Positions 24,279 to 34,676 of a stretch of DNA of 64,000 nucleotides are shown piece after piece. The stretch spans positions 2,701,501 through 2,765,500 of the forward strand of contig NZ_CP132542.1 in the NCBI RefSeq assembly GCF_030845175.1. Direction: 5' to 3'. This DNA comes from Coralliovum pocilloporae (GTDB taxonomy: Bacteria; Pseudomonadota; Alphaproteobacteria; Rhizobiales; Cohaesibacteraceae). A program made the position numbers and the translations under genes. The notes under the pieces are model-generated. The model had not been told where the DNA came from and did not search any database. It was given only the letters and a program-made list of their open reading frames with translations. Each line of letters begins with the position of its first letter. The stretch's first letter is position 1.

Positions 24279-24305
24279 TTAGCACTCTCTTATCATGAGT
24301 GCTAA
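24279..24305 (+). promoter_or_regulatory. CIRCE operator (HrcA-binding site) of groESL
   Basis: A perfect CIRCE inverted repeat, TTAGCACTC - 9 bases - GAGTGCTAA, lies 68 bases before the groES start. In other bacteria HrcA binds CIRCE to hold groESL down until heat stress. hrcA itself is not in the window. Confidence 0.97.
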
Positions 24306-24372
24306 CAGTTCAGATCAACCCGGAAAGGTGCCGCAGGAAGGGCCTTTCCTAACTTAAGAGATTGAGGCTGAC

Positions 24373-24660
24373 ATGAGCTTTCGTCCTCTTCATGACCGCG
24401 TCGTAGTGCGTCGCGTTGAATCCGAGGAAAAAACCGCCGGTGGCATCATCATTCCGGATACCGCCAAGGAAAAGCCGCAGGAAGGCGAAGTTGTTGCTGT
24501 AGGCAATGGCGTACGCAACGACAAGGGTGAGCTGGTTGCCCTCGACGTGCAGGCTGGCGACCGCGTTCTGTTCGGCAAATGGTCCGGCACGGAAGTCAAG
24601 ATCAACGGCGAAGAGCTGTTGATCATGAAAGAATCCGACATCATGGGCGTTCTGGCGTAA
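24373..24660 (+). CDS. groES: Co-chaperonin GroES
   Basis: A 95-residue protein of normal GroES length. It has the family opening [12 protein letters not shown], the mobile loop ([27 protein letters not shown]) and the closing [17 protein letters not shown] end, here [13 protein letters not shown]. It caps the GroEL chamber in the cytoplasm. First gene of the CIRCE-controlled operon, 57 bases before groEL. Confidence 0.98.
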   Translation: MSFRPLHDRVVVRRVESEEKTAGGIIIPDTAKEKPQEGEVVAVGNGVRNDKGELVALDVQAGDRVLFGKWSGTEVKINGEELLIMKESDIMGVLA

Positions 24661-24687
24661 GCCCGCTCTGATCTCATCCGATATTGA

Positions 24688-26364
<1,677 letters not shown>

Positions 26365-26393
26365 TCTGCTACCCAGGCACAAAGTTTGAGAAA

Positions 26394-26422
26394 GGCCGTC
26401 CCCTGGGGCGGCCTTTTTTCGT
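26394..26422 (+). terminator. groESL terminator, first copy
   Basis: The hairpin GGCCGTCCCC/TGGGGCGGCC is followed by TTTTTTC 30 bases after the groEL stop, a classical rho-independent terminator. Confidence 0.92.
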
Positions 26423-26517
26423 AGCCTCGCCGCCCATGCTCATTGTTTTGCTTTGCGATGCGGGCATCGCGGGGGCGGCATGATGTAATCTGCTGCCTAG
26501 GCACAAAGTTTGAGAAA

Positions 26518-26546
26518 GGCCGTCCCCTGGGGCGGCCTTTTTTCGT
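26518..26546 (+). terminator. groESL terminator, duplicated copy
   Basis: The same hairpin and T run repeats 124 bases downstream of the first. It may catch read-through. Confidence 0.85.
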
Positions 26547-26640
26547 TGCCAGGTGGCGGGCGGCCATGGGGATTATCTGTTTTGCGATGCGTGGCATCGC
26601 GGGGAGCGGGTGTTGTGGAGCAGAGAGGCACTCCGCCCTA

Positions 26641-26750
26641 AATGTCATGCCGGACTTGACCCGGCATCCAGCCGGGAAAGAGTCACACCCTCAGAGCTTG
26701 CCGCTCCTGGATCCCGGATCTGCGCTTTGCTTGTCCGGGATGACGGGCAG
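26641..26750. repeat. Palindromic intergenic repeats
   Basis: GTCATGCCGGACTTGACCCGGCATCCAG and CTGGATCCCGGATCTG...GTCCGGGATGACGGG are palindromes of the same type as those at 21216-21316. They fill the space between the groEL terminators and the convergent Mrr-type gene. Confidence 0.55.
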
Positions 26751-26797
26751 GGGTGATACGGAGACAGAAAGCAGTCATATCTTCGTTATCGTGCTGT

Positions 26798-27730
26798 CTA
26801 CAGCCCCTGAAACCACTCGGCGTTCACATCCACATGCTCGATCATGGTGGTTTTGACGCCAAGTTCGTAGGTCTTCAGCAGTTCACACAGGCGGTCGCCA
26901 TCAATGAGATCAATAGCGATTGCGCCGTCACGGGTCGCTTCTTCGGAAGCCTGACTGGTAAAGGTGCCGGTTGTGATGAACAGGCCCTTATCGGCACGGC
27001 CTTGCAGAGCACCGCGAAAATCCCGGATTTCTTTTGAGCTGACACTGCCTTTGTATCGTTTGCATTGGAAATAGATCTGGAAACTGACAAGGTTCACCCG
27101 CAATACACCCACGCCGTCGATGCCGCCATCGCCGGTCTTGCCACGCACTTCCACCTTCACAAAGCCAGCCTCCCGCAGCAAGCGCTGGGACAGGCGTTCA
27201 AAGGCGGATGGGTCCATGGCTTTTAGAACGTCGAGAAGTGTGGCTGTCCAACTCTCCTTGATATCCTCTTCCGGCAAAGCGTCGTCCAGTGTTGCTTCTG
27301 GTAAAGAGGCGTTTGTCGCCTGCTTTTTGTGCTTTGCCTTTTTGGCCGCAGCCGCCTGTCTTTTTTCGCGGGCGCGGTCTCGCTCCTCTTGATTGACCCG
27401 CTTGTGGATCGCCTGCATGTGCTCAAGGCTGGAAAGAGTTTCGCCTGTTGCTGTCAGTGCCCAGATCCCGCGTGCGGAATTTTCCAGCGCCTCGCCGCGT
27501 TTCAGAAAGGTTCGCGCCCAGGCCAAATAGTAATTCAGCTTCTGCCGATCGTCATTCGGCATGGTGTAGGATTGCTCTTCCTCAGTCACACCTTCCAACT
27601 CGATGACGGTTTCATCCAGTTCGTGGATGGACGCGGAACCACCGAGGTGGCGGAGGGCTTTGAGGGTTGCGAGCATCAAGTGCGGCAGGTCGGGGAAGCC
27701 GTCCTTTTCGATCGTGAAGGTGCGGGTCAC
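26798..27730 (-). CDS. Mrr-type restriction endonuclease
   Basis: A 310-residue protein. The first ~95 residues form a winged-helix-like Mrr N-terminal domain (LPHLMLATLKALRHLGG...LPNDDRQKLNYYLAWART, with ARGIWALT). A basic linker rich in K/A follows, then the Mrr catalytic domain (about 165-300) with F..L..RLL...GF, GDGGIDG, the QCKRYKG lysine motif of PD-(D/E)XK nucleases and DKGLFITTGTFT. Mrr enzymes usually cut modified DNA. The gene overlaps the upstream type IIG gene by four bases, so the two are one transcriptional unit. Confidence 0.9.
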   Translation of the reverse strand: MTRTFTIEKDGFPDLPHLMLATLKALRHLGGSASIHELDETVIELEGVTEEEQSYTMPNDDRQKLNYYLAWARTFLKRGEALENSARGIWALTATGETLSSLEHMQAIHKRVNQEERDRAREKRQAAAAKKAKHKKQATNASLPEATLDDALPEEDIKESWTATLLDVLKAMDPSAFERLSQRLLREAGFVKVEVRGKTGDGGIDGVGVLRVNLVSFQIYFQCKRYKGSVSSKEIRDFRGALQGRADKGLFITTGTFTSQASEEATRDGAIAIDLIDGDRLCELLKTYELGVKTTMIEHVDVNAEWFQGL

Positions 27731-30700
27731 AGATTGGCCTCCAGAAGGGTGATCTCGTCCGGTGTCAGCTCAAACAGCTCGTAAACGATGGCGTTGATGC
27801 GGTCTTCATGGGCGGCGATCTCTGCTGTCAGCCGATTGATGTCCGCCCGGTCACGGTTGATCCAGTCTTCCCAGTCATTGCGCTCGGACAGGGGAATGTC
27901 CGCCTTGAAGCTCTTTTTCACTTCAGCCTGAAAGGCGGCAAAGTCCGGCAATGCCCACCATTCTTTCAGCTTATTGTTGAGCTTTGGCTCCCGGCCATCC
28001 GGGCACAAATCCGGAATCCGGCGACGCAGACCCTGTTGCAGCCTGTAGCGCTCCTCGGCAGCCGTCTGGCAGGCCCGGGCGAGGGAGGCGAGTTCGGATT
28101 TTGGAGGCTCGGACAGCTGTGGAACTGGTAATTGCTCAACAAATTGCGAGAAAAATCGAACAAAACCACCGCGGATCTGGGCACTCATGCTGAGGTATGT
28201 AAACCAACAAATTTTCGAATTAAGAAAAGCTAGTAATGACCAATCCTCTTGAGGTATGAAATAACCGGTATTAGCGGAGTATGAACCCTCAATGTCGATG
28301 TGAAAGGGAGCGTGGTCTGCAATGTCTTTATAATAGATTTTGGGCGCGTCCAGTTTAGTATAGTACGCAATTGTATCTTGTACTTCATACCAATAGTAGG
28401 GGCCCGGTTTCCGGCCAGGCCATTTCTCACCATAGACATTAGCACGCCATCCCACCGGTTTTGGTTCCAAAATCTCCCGATACCGTTCAAGGTGCTGCTT
28501 AATGGCCGGATAGGCATCAATGTCGACCCCGCGTCTCGTGAAAATCAACCACAGATCCCGGCTCTCAGCTCGCCAGCGTTTAAGGTCCCGTCCCTCAAGC
28601 CATGGCTTTAGGATCTCTTCGGATTTTGGGTCTTCCGCAATCAGTCTGTCCCGGGTTTGCCGGTCTATAACAAAAGCTTCATTCCGGCCTGTTTTGATGC
28701 CATAGAGCGGCGAGCCATAAACCTCTTTGAGGGTTTTCCTGCCTGCTCTGATCTTGTCCCGCAGGGCTTTCAGGGCCGGGCTTTCCAGCTCCCATGACTC
28801 CGTACTCAAGTGCTGCTGGGCATAATGTTCAGCCGCTTGACCATAGGCAGCGGAGAAGTTGTCATTGGGTCGCTTGTCGACATTCCAAAACCGGGTTTGA
28901 TGCTCCTTGCCTGGTTTCTCGGCCCGCATGGTCAGGATGGCCGGGTAGGTTGTCACCCCTTCAAAAATCTGTAGATCACCAAAATCAACGATGGTTTCAA
29001 GAGTTGCCTTGTTTCTGAGAAAATCCCGCAAAGGCTGGCCGGAGGCTGTTTTGAAAAAGGTGGCAGAGGAAATATAACCAAGTCGCCCGCCGGGCTTCAG
29101 AAGGCGCAAGCCGCGTTCGAAGAAATAGCAATAGAGGTCTGCCACGCCGTGATAGACATCAAAGCGTTTTTCGAGATAGGGCTTCATATCGCCCAGAAGT
29201 TCCTGACGCACATAAGGCGGATTGCCCAGCACCACGTCAAAGCCACCCTCGGCAAACACATGCGGGAAGGCGGTGGCCCAGGTGAAGCCGTGGGCCAGAT
29301 AGGCATAGTTGGAATCCTCAATCAGGCTGTCGCCGACTTTCAGATTGTTGTCGAGACTGTCGAGAGCCTTGCCCTTGCGCGCCGTTTTGACCCAGAGAGA
29401 CAGCTTTGCGATCTCAACGCTTTCCTCGTTCACATCCACCCCGTAGAGGTTATTTGTGAGGATGTCGCTGTCCGGGTCCAGCAGGTCGCCATAAAGGCCG
29501 GTGCCTTTCAGGCTGGCTATCTTATCGTTGACGCGGGTCAGCTCTGCCTTCATGAAATCAAAGGCCATAACGAGAAACACGCCAGAGCCGCAGGCGGGAT
29601 CGACAATGCGCAGGGTCTTCAGCCGGTTCCGATAGGCCTCCCAGGCCTCAAACTCGGCGCTCTTCCGCTTCCAGGGGATGGTTTCATAGTCTGACAGGTC
29701 TGCATTCTTTTTGGCATGGCCTTTCAGAATGTCTGTGAAAATCTCTTTGAGATGGGTGCCGAGGGTCTGTTCAACAATGAAACGGGCAATATAATCCGGG
29801 GTATAGACCACGCCATCGCGCTTGCGGCGTCCCGATGTGCCGGAGGTCTTTTCCACCTCCACTGCGTCACCGCGGGCAATCGCCTGCTCCCGCTCCACAT
29901 CGCTGATGGATTGCTCGAAGATGTGCCCCAAAACGGTGACCGAGACTTCCGAGCCGAAATCATAATCACCAATCCGCTTAAAGCCCTCACAGACCTCATC
30001 GGGCAGGTGGATGGCATCAATATCCGGGTCGGGTGCAAACAGGCCACCATTATACGGGGGCACATCCAGGGCCTTGTTACCCTTGTCTATGGAGGCAAAC
30101 AGGCCCTTGAAATTATCCCAGATCGGCTTTGGATTAAACGGGTCTGAATGCTCAAAGGCCCGCTCCAGTATCCGGTCGGGTAAAAGGCCGGTATCCTCGG
30201 CAAAGGCTGTAAACAGAACCCGGTCGAGAATGGTCTGGGCGACCGAGATGCTTTTGAGCGGATCCATCGTCGGAGCCGCCGCGCGAACCGCCGCGATCAA
30301 CTCGCTGCGCAGGATCTTGTAATGGCTATAAAGCCGGTTGGTGATGTCCTTATCTTCCCGGCGGCTCTCTGCCAGGAGTTCCGCCGTGCGGCCTGTTAAA
30401 AGGTTTTCAGCGCTCAACAATAGCATGAACCGGGCATATTGTTCAGGCTCTGTCAGCTTTGCCAGGTCAAAGCGCTCATAAGCCTGGGTGCCTTCGCCAA
30501 ACCCGTAGAGCCTGATTTCCAGATAATTCGAGACCAATACCCATTTCACGCCAGGTGCATTGGTGGCATATTCCCAGGCCTGTTGAACCGGGCTTTTTGC
30601 TCGCCCGGGCATAATGGCGTCGAGATCTTTGGTCTTTGCGCCTTTCAATTCAAACGGGGCGATGATCTCTGCACGATCAGTTGAAAAGTGACCAAGCGCC

Positions 30701-30981
30701 AGATCAACCGAGCCCCGGAGAATGGCCTTCTCAGCCGCAACCGTGAAATCCTGCCCTTCCACCGGGCCACGATAGCCAAGAACGGTTTCCACAAGCCTGG
30801 TCTTGAACTCACCGTGGAGAGCGGTTTCCTTATAATCCTTGATCCGCGCTGATCTGATCAGTTCAGCCCAGTTCTCAAGAATCTCTCTGTGATGGTCGGG
30901 GCAGGCCTCAAAGCGCTCCGTATACTTCTTGAGTGTCTTAGGATTGAAGAGCGTCGCTTGAGCCACAGAAGAATCCACCAA
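27727..30981 (-). CDS. Type IIG restriction-modification enzyme (Eco57I-like)
   Basis: A 1084-residue single-chain enzyme. A nuclease domain lies at the N-terminus: D93 in SVDLAL, and E111/K113 in FELKG, fit a PD-(D/E)XK site. An adenine-methyltransferase core follows, with motif I DPACGSGVFL near residue 462 and motif IV NPPYVR near 586. The C-terminal third is the TaqI/Eco57I-type specificity region (EGRDLKRW, YSANTGYFIP). It would both methylate and cut its recognition sequence. No separate specificity or methylase gene is present. It is immediately followed by the overlapping Mrr-type gene. Confidence 0.92.
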   Translation of the reverse strand: MVDSSVAQATLFNPKTLKKYTERFEACPDHHREILENWAELIRSARIKDYKETALHGEFKTRLVETVLGYRGPVEGQDFTVAAEKAILRGSVDLALGHFSTDRAEIIAPFELKGAKTKDLDAIMPGRAKSPVQQAWEYATNAPGVKWVLVSNYLEIRLYGFGEGTQAYERFDLAKLTEPEQYARFMLLLSAENLLTGRTAELLAESRREDKDITNRLYSHYKILRSELIAAVRAAAPTMDPLKSISVAQTILDRVLFTAFAEDTGLLPDRILERAFEHSDPFNPKPIWDNFKGLFASIDKGNKALDVPPYNGGLFAPDPDIDAIHLPDEVCEGFKRIGDYDFGSEVSVTVLGHIFEQSISDVEREQAIARGDAVEVEKTSGTSGRRKRDGVVYTPDYIARFIVEQTLGTHLKEIFTDILKGHAKKNADLSDYETIPWKRKSAEFEAWEAYRNRLKTLRIVDPACGSGVFLVMAFDFMKAELTRVNDKIASLKGTGLYGDLLDPDSDILTNNLYGVDVNEESVEIAKLSLWVKTARKGKALDSLDNNLKVGDSLIEDSNYAYLAHGFTWATAFPHVFAEGGFDVVLGNPPYVRQELLGDMKPYLEKRFDVYHGVADLYCYFFERGLRLLKPGGRLGYISSATFFKTASGQPLRDFLRNKATLETIVDFGDLQIFEGVTTYPAILTMRAEKPGKEHQTRFWNVDKRPNDNFSAAYGQAAEHYAQQHLSTESWELESPALKALRDKIRAGRKTLKEVYGSPLYGIKTGRNEAFVIDRQTRDRLIAEDPKSEEILKPWLEGRDLKRWRAESRDLWLIFTRRGVDIDAYPAIKQHLERYREILEPKPVGWRANVYGEKWPGRKPGPYYWYEVQDTIAYYTKLDAPKIYYKDIADHAPFHIDIEGSYSANTGYFIPQEDWSLLAFLNSKICWFTYLSMSAQIRGGFVRFFSQFVEQLPVPQLSEPPKSELASLARACQTAAEERYRLQQGLRRRIPDLCPDGREPKLNNKLKEWWALPDFAAFQAEVKKSFKADIPLSERNDWEDWINRDRADINRLTAEIAAHEDRINAIVYELFELTPDEITLLEANL

Positions 30982-31051
30982 TCAGGAAAGTCATGCAACT
31001 TTGTGGATACATAGTTAGCCAATCAAGCGCAACACGCTGTTTGGCCATCCC

Positions 31052-31783
31052 TCACTTCGCCACCACATAGACGTTCTTGCCGTTGATGCGGATGACGGCG
31101 GGGTCGTCTGTGGTCATGGCGGTGTGGAGGAGTTTTTCGAAGGTCTGGCCGAGCATCATGGTCTGTTTGTGCCGGTCTCGGGTCTGAGCGCCAAGCGCCT
31201 TGCCTTGTTCTTCGAACTGGGCGTTGCGCTGCCAATCGGTCTTGAGATCTGTGTTGGTGATGTACCAGGTCGGTGACTGGTCGAACACAGCGTCCGGGCC
31301 CTTCACATCCGGGTCTGTCAGGGTAATCTCGGCGCCTGTCTGTTCTGCAAAATAGGTGACCGACTGGATGACCAGCGGCCAGCGCTCGGAATAGTCATCA
31401 CCCGCCATGATGCCACCGGATTTCAGCTTGGGCAGCCAGTCGAAAAAGGTCTTGCCGCCTTCCTCGCCGCTATGGGCATAGCCATCGATATAGATGAAAT
31501 CGAAATAGTCGTCGGGAAAGAGGCCCAGCGCCTCATCAAAAAACATCTTGAGAAGGGTGTAATTGCCCTCAAGGCCCACGCGCTTGACGGCGGCCTTGTA
31601 TTCCTCGTGATTGTGATGGTCACCATAAACATCAACGCCAAAAAAGCGCTGGAACTTGCCGCTTTGTACCATGCGGGCGGAATAACCGCCGGATGCCACA
31701 CCCAGCTCGATACCGATATTCTCCGTGCCGGACAGATGTTCAATGATGGAAAACCGGTCTTTCCCCTTGTCGATTGCGACCAT
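31052..31783 (-). CDS. Class I SAM-dependent methyltransferase-like protein
   Basis: A 243-residue protein with the Rossmann-type SAM-binding start NIGIELGVASGGYSARM, the acidic motif II FFGVDVYGDH, and DFIYIDGYAHSGEEGGKTFFDWLPKLKSGGIMAGDDYS, typical of the Methyltransf_24-type group. The last third (from about 165) is charged and not recognisable. The acceptor is unknown. It is on the same strand as the restriction genes but separated by about 70 bases downstream, so a link with them is not shown. Confidence 0.75.
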   Translation of the reverse strand: MVAIDKGKDRFSIIEHLSGTENIGIELGVASGGYSARMVQSGKFQRFFGVDVYGDHHNHEEYKAAVKRVGLEGNYTLLKMFFDEALGLFPDDYFDFIYIDGYAHSGEEGGKTFFDWLPKLKSGGIMAGDDYSERWPLVIQSVTYFAEQTGAEITLTDPDVKGPDAVFDQSPTWYITNTDLKTDWQRNAQFEEQGKALGAQTRDRHKQTMMLGQTFEKLLHTAMTTDDPAVIRINGKNVYVVAK

Positions 31784-31917
31784 GACCGTGCCTTGTGTTT
31801 CGGGTTAGGAATCCTGAAGAAGTAACCAGGTGCTCTGCGCCAGACATGCAGCATATGAGGCAACATTCTGCGACTCACCTTTGCGTAAAACGGTAGAGAT
31901 GGAGCAGCGGATTGTCT

Positions 31918-31996
31918 AGGTTTTCAAGGACCTCCAACCAAGCGGGGCGGTAAAATGACTATCGCAGAATAGGCGTGAGCAATGGGGCTTGACCCT
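31918..31996 (+). repeat. Partial copy of the MITE-like element
   Basis: It matches an inner stretch (GGTTTTCAAGGA.CTCCAAC.AAGC) and the right end (GACTATCGCAGAAT..GCGTGAGCAATGGGGCTTGACCCT) of the 266-bp element seen complete at 56160 and 59741. The middle and one terminus are missing. Otherwise the gap 31784-32123 holds nothing I recognise. Confidence 0.65.
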
Positions 31997-32123
31997 GGCA
32001 AACCCGGTTCTGTGTCTTGAGCTTGCCGCGCTGGAAGGCTAACCTCGGGAAAATGCTGTGACTCAAACAACAAGAACGCGCGATGGGGTCATGGTAACAG
32101 GAGGGAAGTCGCGGGGGAGTTTC

Positions 32124-33227
32124 ATGATTAAAAGACTTGTATCATCACTGTGTTTTCTGCTGCTTCTGGGCGGCGTCGCATCTGCGGCTGTCGTCGGTAG
32201 TTTCCGGACCGGAAGCTGGAACGGCAACGCCTTCACCAATGACCAGACAGGGGCGTTTGATTCCTGCGTGGCCATTGCCAAATATCGCAGCGGCATTTCC
32301 ATGAGTGTTCAGGTGGATGCCAATTACAGCTGGTGGATCGGCTTTTCTGCCCCTGGCTGGACGATGACGACGGGTGAAAAAATTGCCCTCCAATACCGTA
32401 TTGACCGTGGCCCCTGGCAGCAGGGCACAGCCGAGGCGATTTCCCCGGAGCTGGCGCGGATGGCAATGCCTCAGGGCGGCTACATCATCACCCGCTTCCG
32501 GCGTGGGCGCACATTATATGTCTATGACGGTACCTACAATTACCAGTTCCGCCTGACGGGAACATCCCGACTGATGCGGCGCATGGCCCGCTGCGTAGAT
32601 ACCTATGCAGCCCGATACGGCACAGGCGCACCGGTTGTCGGCAGTGTGGCGCCGGGCAGTGCTGCAGACAGCGGGGCAAGCGCCAGCGCAACGCCAGAGC
32701 CGGAACCGGAAGAGCCGCCACATGCTGGCAATTCCGATGATCCGCAGCTCAAGATCGAAGCGGCTCAGAGCCTGTTCAACCTGATGGGCCGGACCGGAGC
32801 TCTGACCCTGCAGCTCCAGGCGGAAGACCAGCGCACCGATGATCTGAAGGGCTATCACGCGGTGGCCTATAGTGATGCCCGCACCATGACATCCCATATC
32901 CGCACCGCAGGCAGCTATGCCTCGGAACAGGCGCTGCTGACAGATCTGATCAGCATCTCTGCGAAAGGGTGCGAAGGAGATTTCTCGTCGGGTACGGGCC
33001 GGAAGACCGTGGGTGACAAGACCCTGTTTACGGGGCACGCCACCTGTGTGGCCGGAGATTTTGAACTGGCCCAGCGCTATGCCATTGCCCCGCGCGGCAA
33101 GGGCGGGGTCTACATGTTCTCTGTGGCGGACAGCTACGTGGGCGAGGGCGGTGGTGCGCCTGTGTCTCCGCCATCTGAGATTACAGCCGACGCGTTTAAC
33201 CAGGCTGCAGCAGCTGCTGCGCAATAG
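32124..33227 (+). CDS. Secreted protein of unknown function
   Basis: About 367 residues from the ATG giving MIKRLVSSLCFLLLLGGVASA, a clean signal peptide. Upstream in-frame starts would put 22 extra residues before it. Residues about 30-165 are a small beta-rich domain with two cysteines (FDSCVAIA, ARCVDTYA). A Pro/Glu/Ala-rich linker follows (EPEPEEPP), then a second domain of about 150 residues with two cysteines (SAKGCEGDF, GHATCVAGDF). Family not recognised. Periplasmic or outer-surface location expected. Confidence 0.7.
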   Translation: MIKRLVSSLCFLLLLGGVASAAVVGSFRTGSWNGNAFTNDQTGAFDSCVAIAKYRSGISMSVQVDANYSWWIGFSAPGWTMTTGEKIALQYRIDRGPWQQGTAEAISPELARMAMPQGGYIITRFRRGRTLYVYDGTYNYQFRLTGTSRLMRRMARCVDTYAARYGTGAPVVGSVAPGSAADSGASASATPEPEPEEPPHAGNSDDPQLKIEAAQSLFNLMGRTGALTLQLQAEDQRTDDLKGYHAVAYSDARTMTSHIRTAGSYASEQALLTDLISISAKGCEGDFSSGTGRKTVGDKTLFTGHATCVAGDFELAQRYAIAPRGKGGVYMFSVADSYVGEGGGAPVSPPSEITADAFNQAAAAAAQ

Positions 33228-33296
33228 AGGCGTCTGGACAGGCTTTGCACATCCTCCCTATACTGACGGCTGTGTCGTCATACGGGAGGATGATGC

Positions 33297-33587
33297 ATGT
33301 GCCAGATTTTTGCGGGGCAGGACCCGCATAATTACGAGCCGGTCACCCGGCGTCTGCGCCTGAACGGCCAGAGCACCAGCATTCGGCTGGAACGATCCTA
33401 TTGGGAAATGCTGGATACCATTGCCGAACGGGAAGGCCTGACCACACCGGGTTTTATCTCCAAGCTGCATTCTGAAGTGCTGGAATTGCGCGGTGAAGTC
33501 ACCAATTTCACCTCGCTTTTGCGCTGTGCCTGTCTGATCCATCAGGGACAGGAAACGGGAGATACTGTTCCCGTTGCAGCCGAATAG
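33297..33587 (+). CDS. Ribbon-helix-helix domain protein (RHH_4 type)
   Basis: A 96-residue protein of the family whose members begin MC.IFA...P..Y...TR.LRL.G..TSIRLE..YW..LD.IA...G and end LRGE..NF.SLLRC.CL, common in alphaproteobacteria. The pattern suggests a small DNA-binding regulator, but the targets are not known. Strong GGGAGG before the ATG. Confidence 0.85.
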   Translation: MCQIFAGQDPHNYEPVTRRLRLNGQSTSIRLERSYWEMLDTIAEREGLTTPGFISKLHSEVLELRGEVTNFTSLLRCACLIHQGQETGDTVPVAAE

Positions 33588-33695
33588 GGCGCAAAAAAAC
33601 CGGCGAAAGGGTCTGTAGTAGAGTGCTACTACCACGCCGGGTTCTGACTTCGTCAAACTGCCAGAGCGATCAAGACATCGCTTTGGGAGGATGCT

Positions 33696-34091
33696 TTGGC
33701 GAAAGCAATACACATGATGATCCGCGTTCTCGAAGAGGCGCGGTCCGTTCAGTTCTACAAAACAGCCTTTGATCTGGTTGTGGCGGAGCGCCTCGATTTC
33801 GAGACGTTCACGCTCGTCTATCTGCGCAACAGCGAAGCGGATTTTGAGGTCGAGCTCACCGTCAACAAAGGGCGGGAAGAGGCCTACGACCTCGGAGACG
33901 GCTACGGTCATATCGCCTTCTGCGTTGATGATCTGGATGCAGAACACGCCCGGTTCGAGGCGGAAGGCCTTGCACCTAGAAAAATCGTTGAGTTCGAACG
34001 GGATGGCGCTCTGCTGGCCCGGTTTTTCTTCGTGGCTGATCCCGACGGGTATCAGATCGAGGTGCTGCAGCGCCACGGGCGCTATCGCTGA
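33696..34091 (+). CDS. VOC-family (glyoxalase-like) protein
   Basis: A 131-residue protein with one glyoxalase/VOC fold. Metal-ligand positions are visible: H7 in KAIHMMIRV, E in ADFEVEL, H in GYGHIAFCVDD and E in GYQIEVLQRHG, as in lactoylglutathione lyases. The probable substrate is methylglyoxal-glutathione or a related aldehyde, but the exact reaction is not settled. The start is a TTG five bases after GGGAGGATGC. Confidence 0.82.
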   Translation: MAKAIHMMIRVLEEARSVQFYKTAFDLVVAERLDFETFTLVYLRNSEADFEVELTVNKGREEAYDLGDGYGHIAFCVDDLDAEHARFEAEGLAPRKIVEFERDGALLARFFFVADPDGYQIEVLQRHGRYR

Positions 34092-34143
34092 ACGGAAAAG
34101 ACAACACGGCAAAAGCCGACTACGGGAAATGGAGGAGAAGGAA

Positions 34144-34662
34144 ATGGACGCTCAACAACGCGGACTGACGCGAAGAGCGCTTCTGTCACGGTCTGTGGCC
34201 ATGGGAGCGCTTCTGGTGGTGGGGAACGGCTTTGTTGCCGCTAATACGGCTGCCTGGGCACTGGAGGTCTCACACCTGAAGCCTGAAACCATGGCAACGC
34301 TTATCCAGATGGCGCGTGATATCTACCCCCATGACCATGTGGGAGATGAGTTCTACGCCACGGCTGTGAAGGGGTATGACACGGCAGAGCAGGCCGCCAC
34401 TGTGGAGGCTGGCATCGCCGCGCTGAATGCGGCTGCGGTCGGTGCAGGCTTCTCCAGCTATCTGGGCACAGGCTGGGAGCGGGATCGTGTCGACCTCCTG
34501 CGAGGCATGGAAAACAGCCCCTTCTTCCAGATGGTGCGCGGTGGGCTGGTAACCGGCCTCTATAACCAGAAAGCGGTCTGGCCGCTGTTTGGCTATGAGG
34601 GCGAAAGCTACACCAAGGGCGGTTACATCGACCGCGGCTTTGACGACATCAACTGGCTCTGA
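34144..34662 (+). CDS. Small subunit of a GMC dehydrogenase (gluconate 2-dehydrogenase subunit 3-like)
   Basis: A 172-residue protein with a possible twin-arginine signal (LTRRALLSRSVAMGALLVVG). The mature part, from about residue 45, has MATLIQMARDIYPHD and a C-terminal PLFGYEGESYTKGGYIDRGFDDINWL, matching subunit 3 of membrane-bound sugar/polyol dehydrogenases. It lies 15 bases before the large subunit, which has no signal and is expected to be exported with it. The ATG follows GGAGGAGAAGGA. Confidence 0.82.
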   Translation: MDAQQRGLTRRALLSRSVAMGALLVVGNGFVAANTAAWALEVSHLKPETMATLIQMARDIYPHDHVGDEFYATAVKGYDTAEQAATVEAGIAALNAAAVGAGFSSYLGTGWERDRVDLLRGMENSPFFQMVRGGLVTGLYNQKAVWPLFGYEGESYTKGGYIDRGFDDINWL

Positions 34663-34676
34663 GGGAGGACGGGATC

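Noticed and set aside
33258..34112. 284-codon minus-strand frame over the RHH and VOC genes
   Set aside because: Both plus-strand genes have clear family signatures and good ribosome-binding sites. The opposite frame is their shadow.
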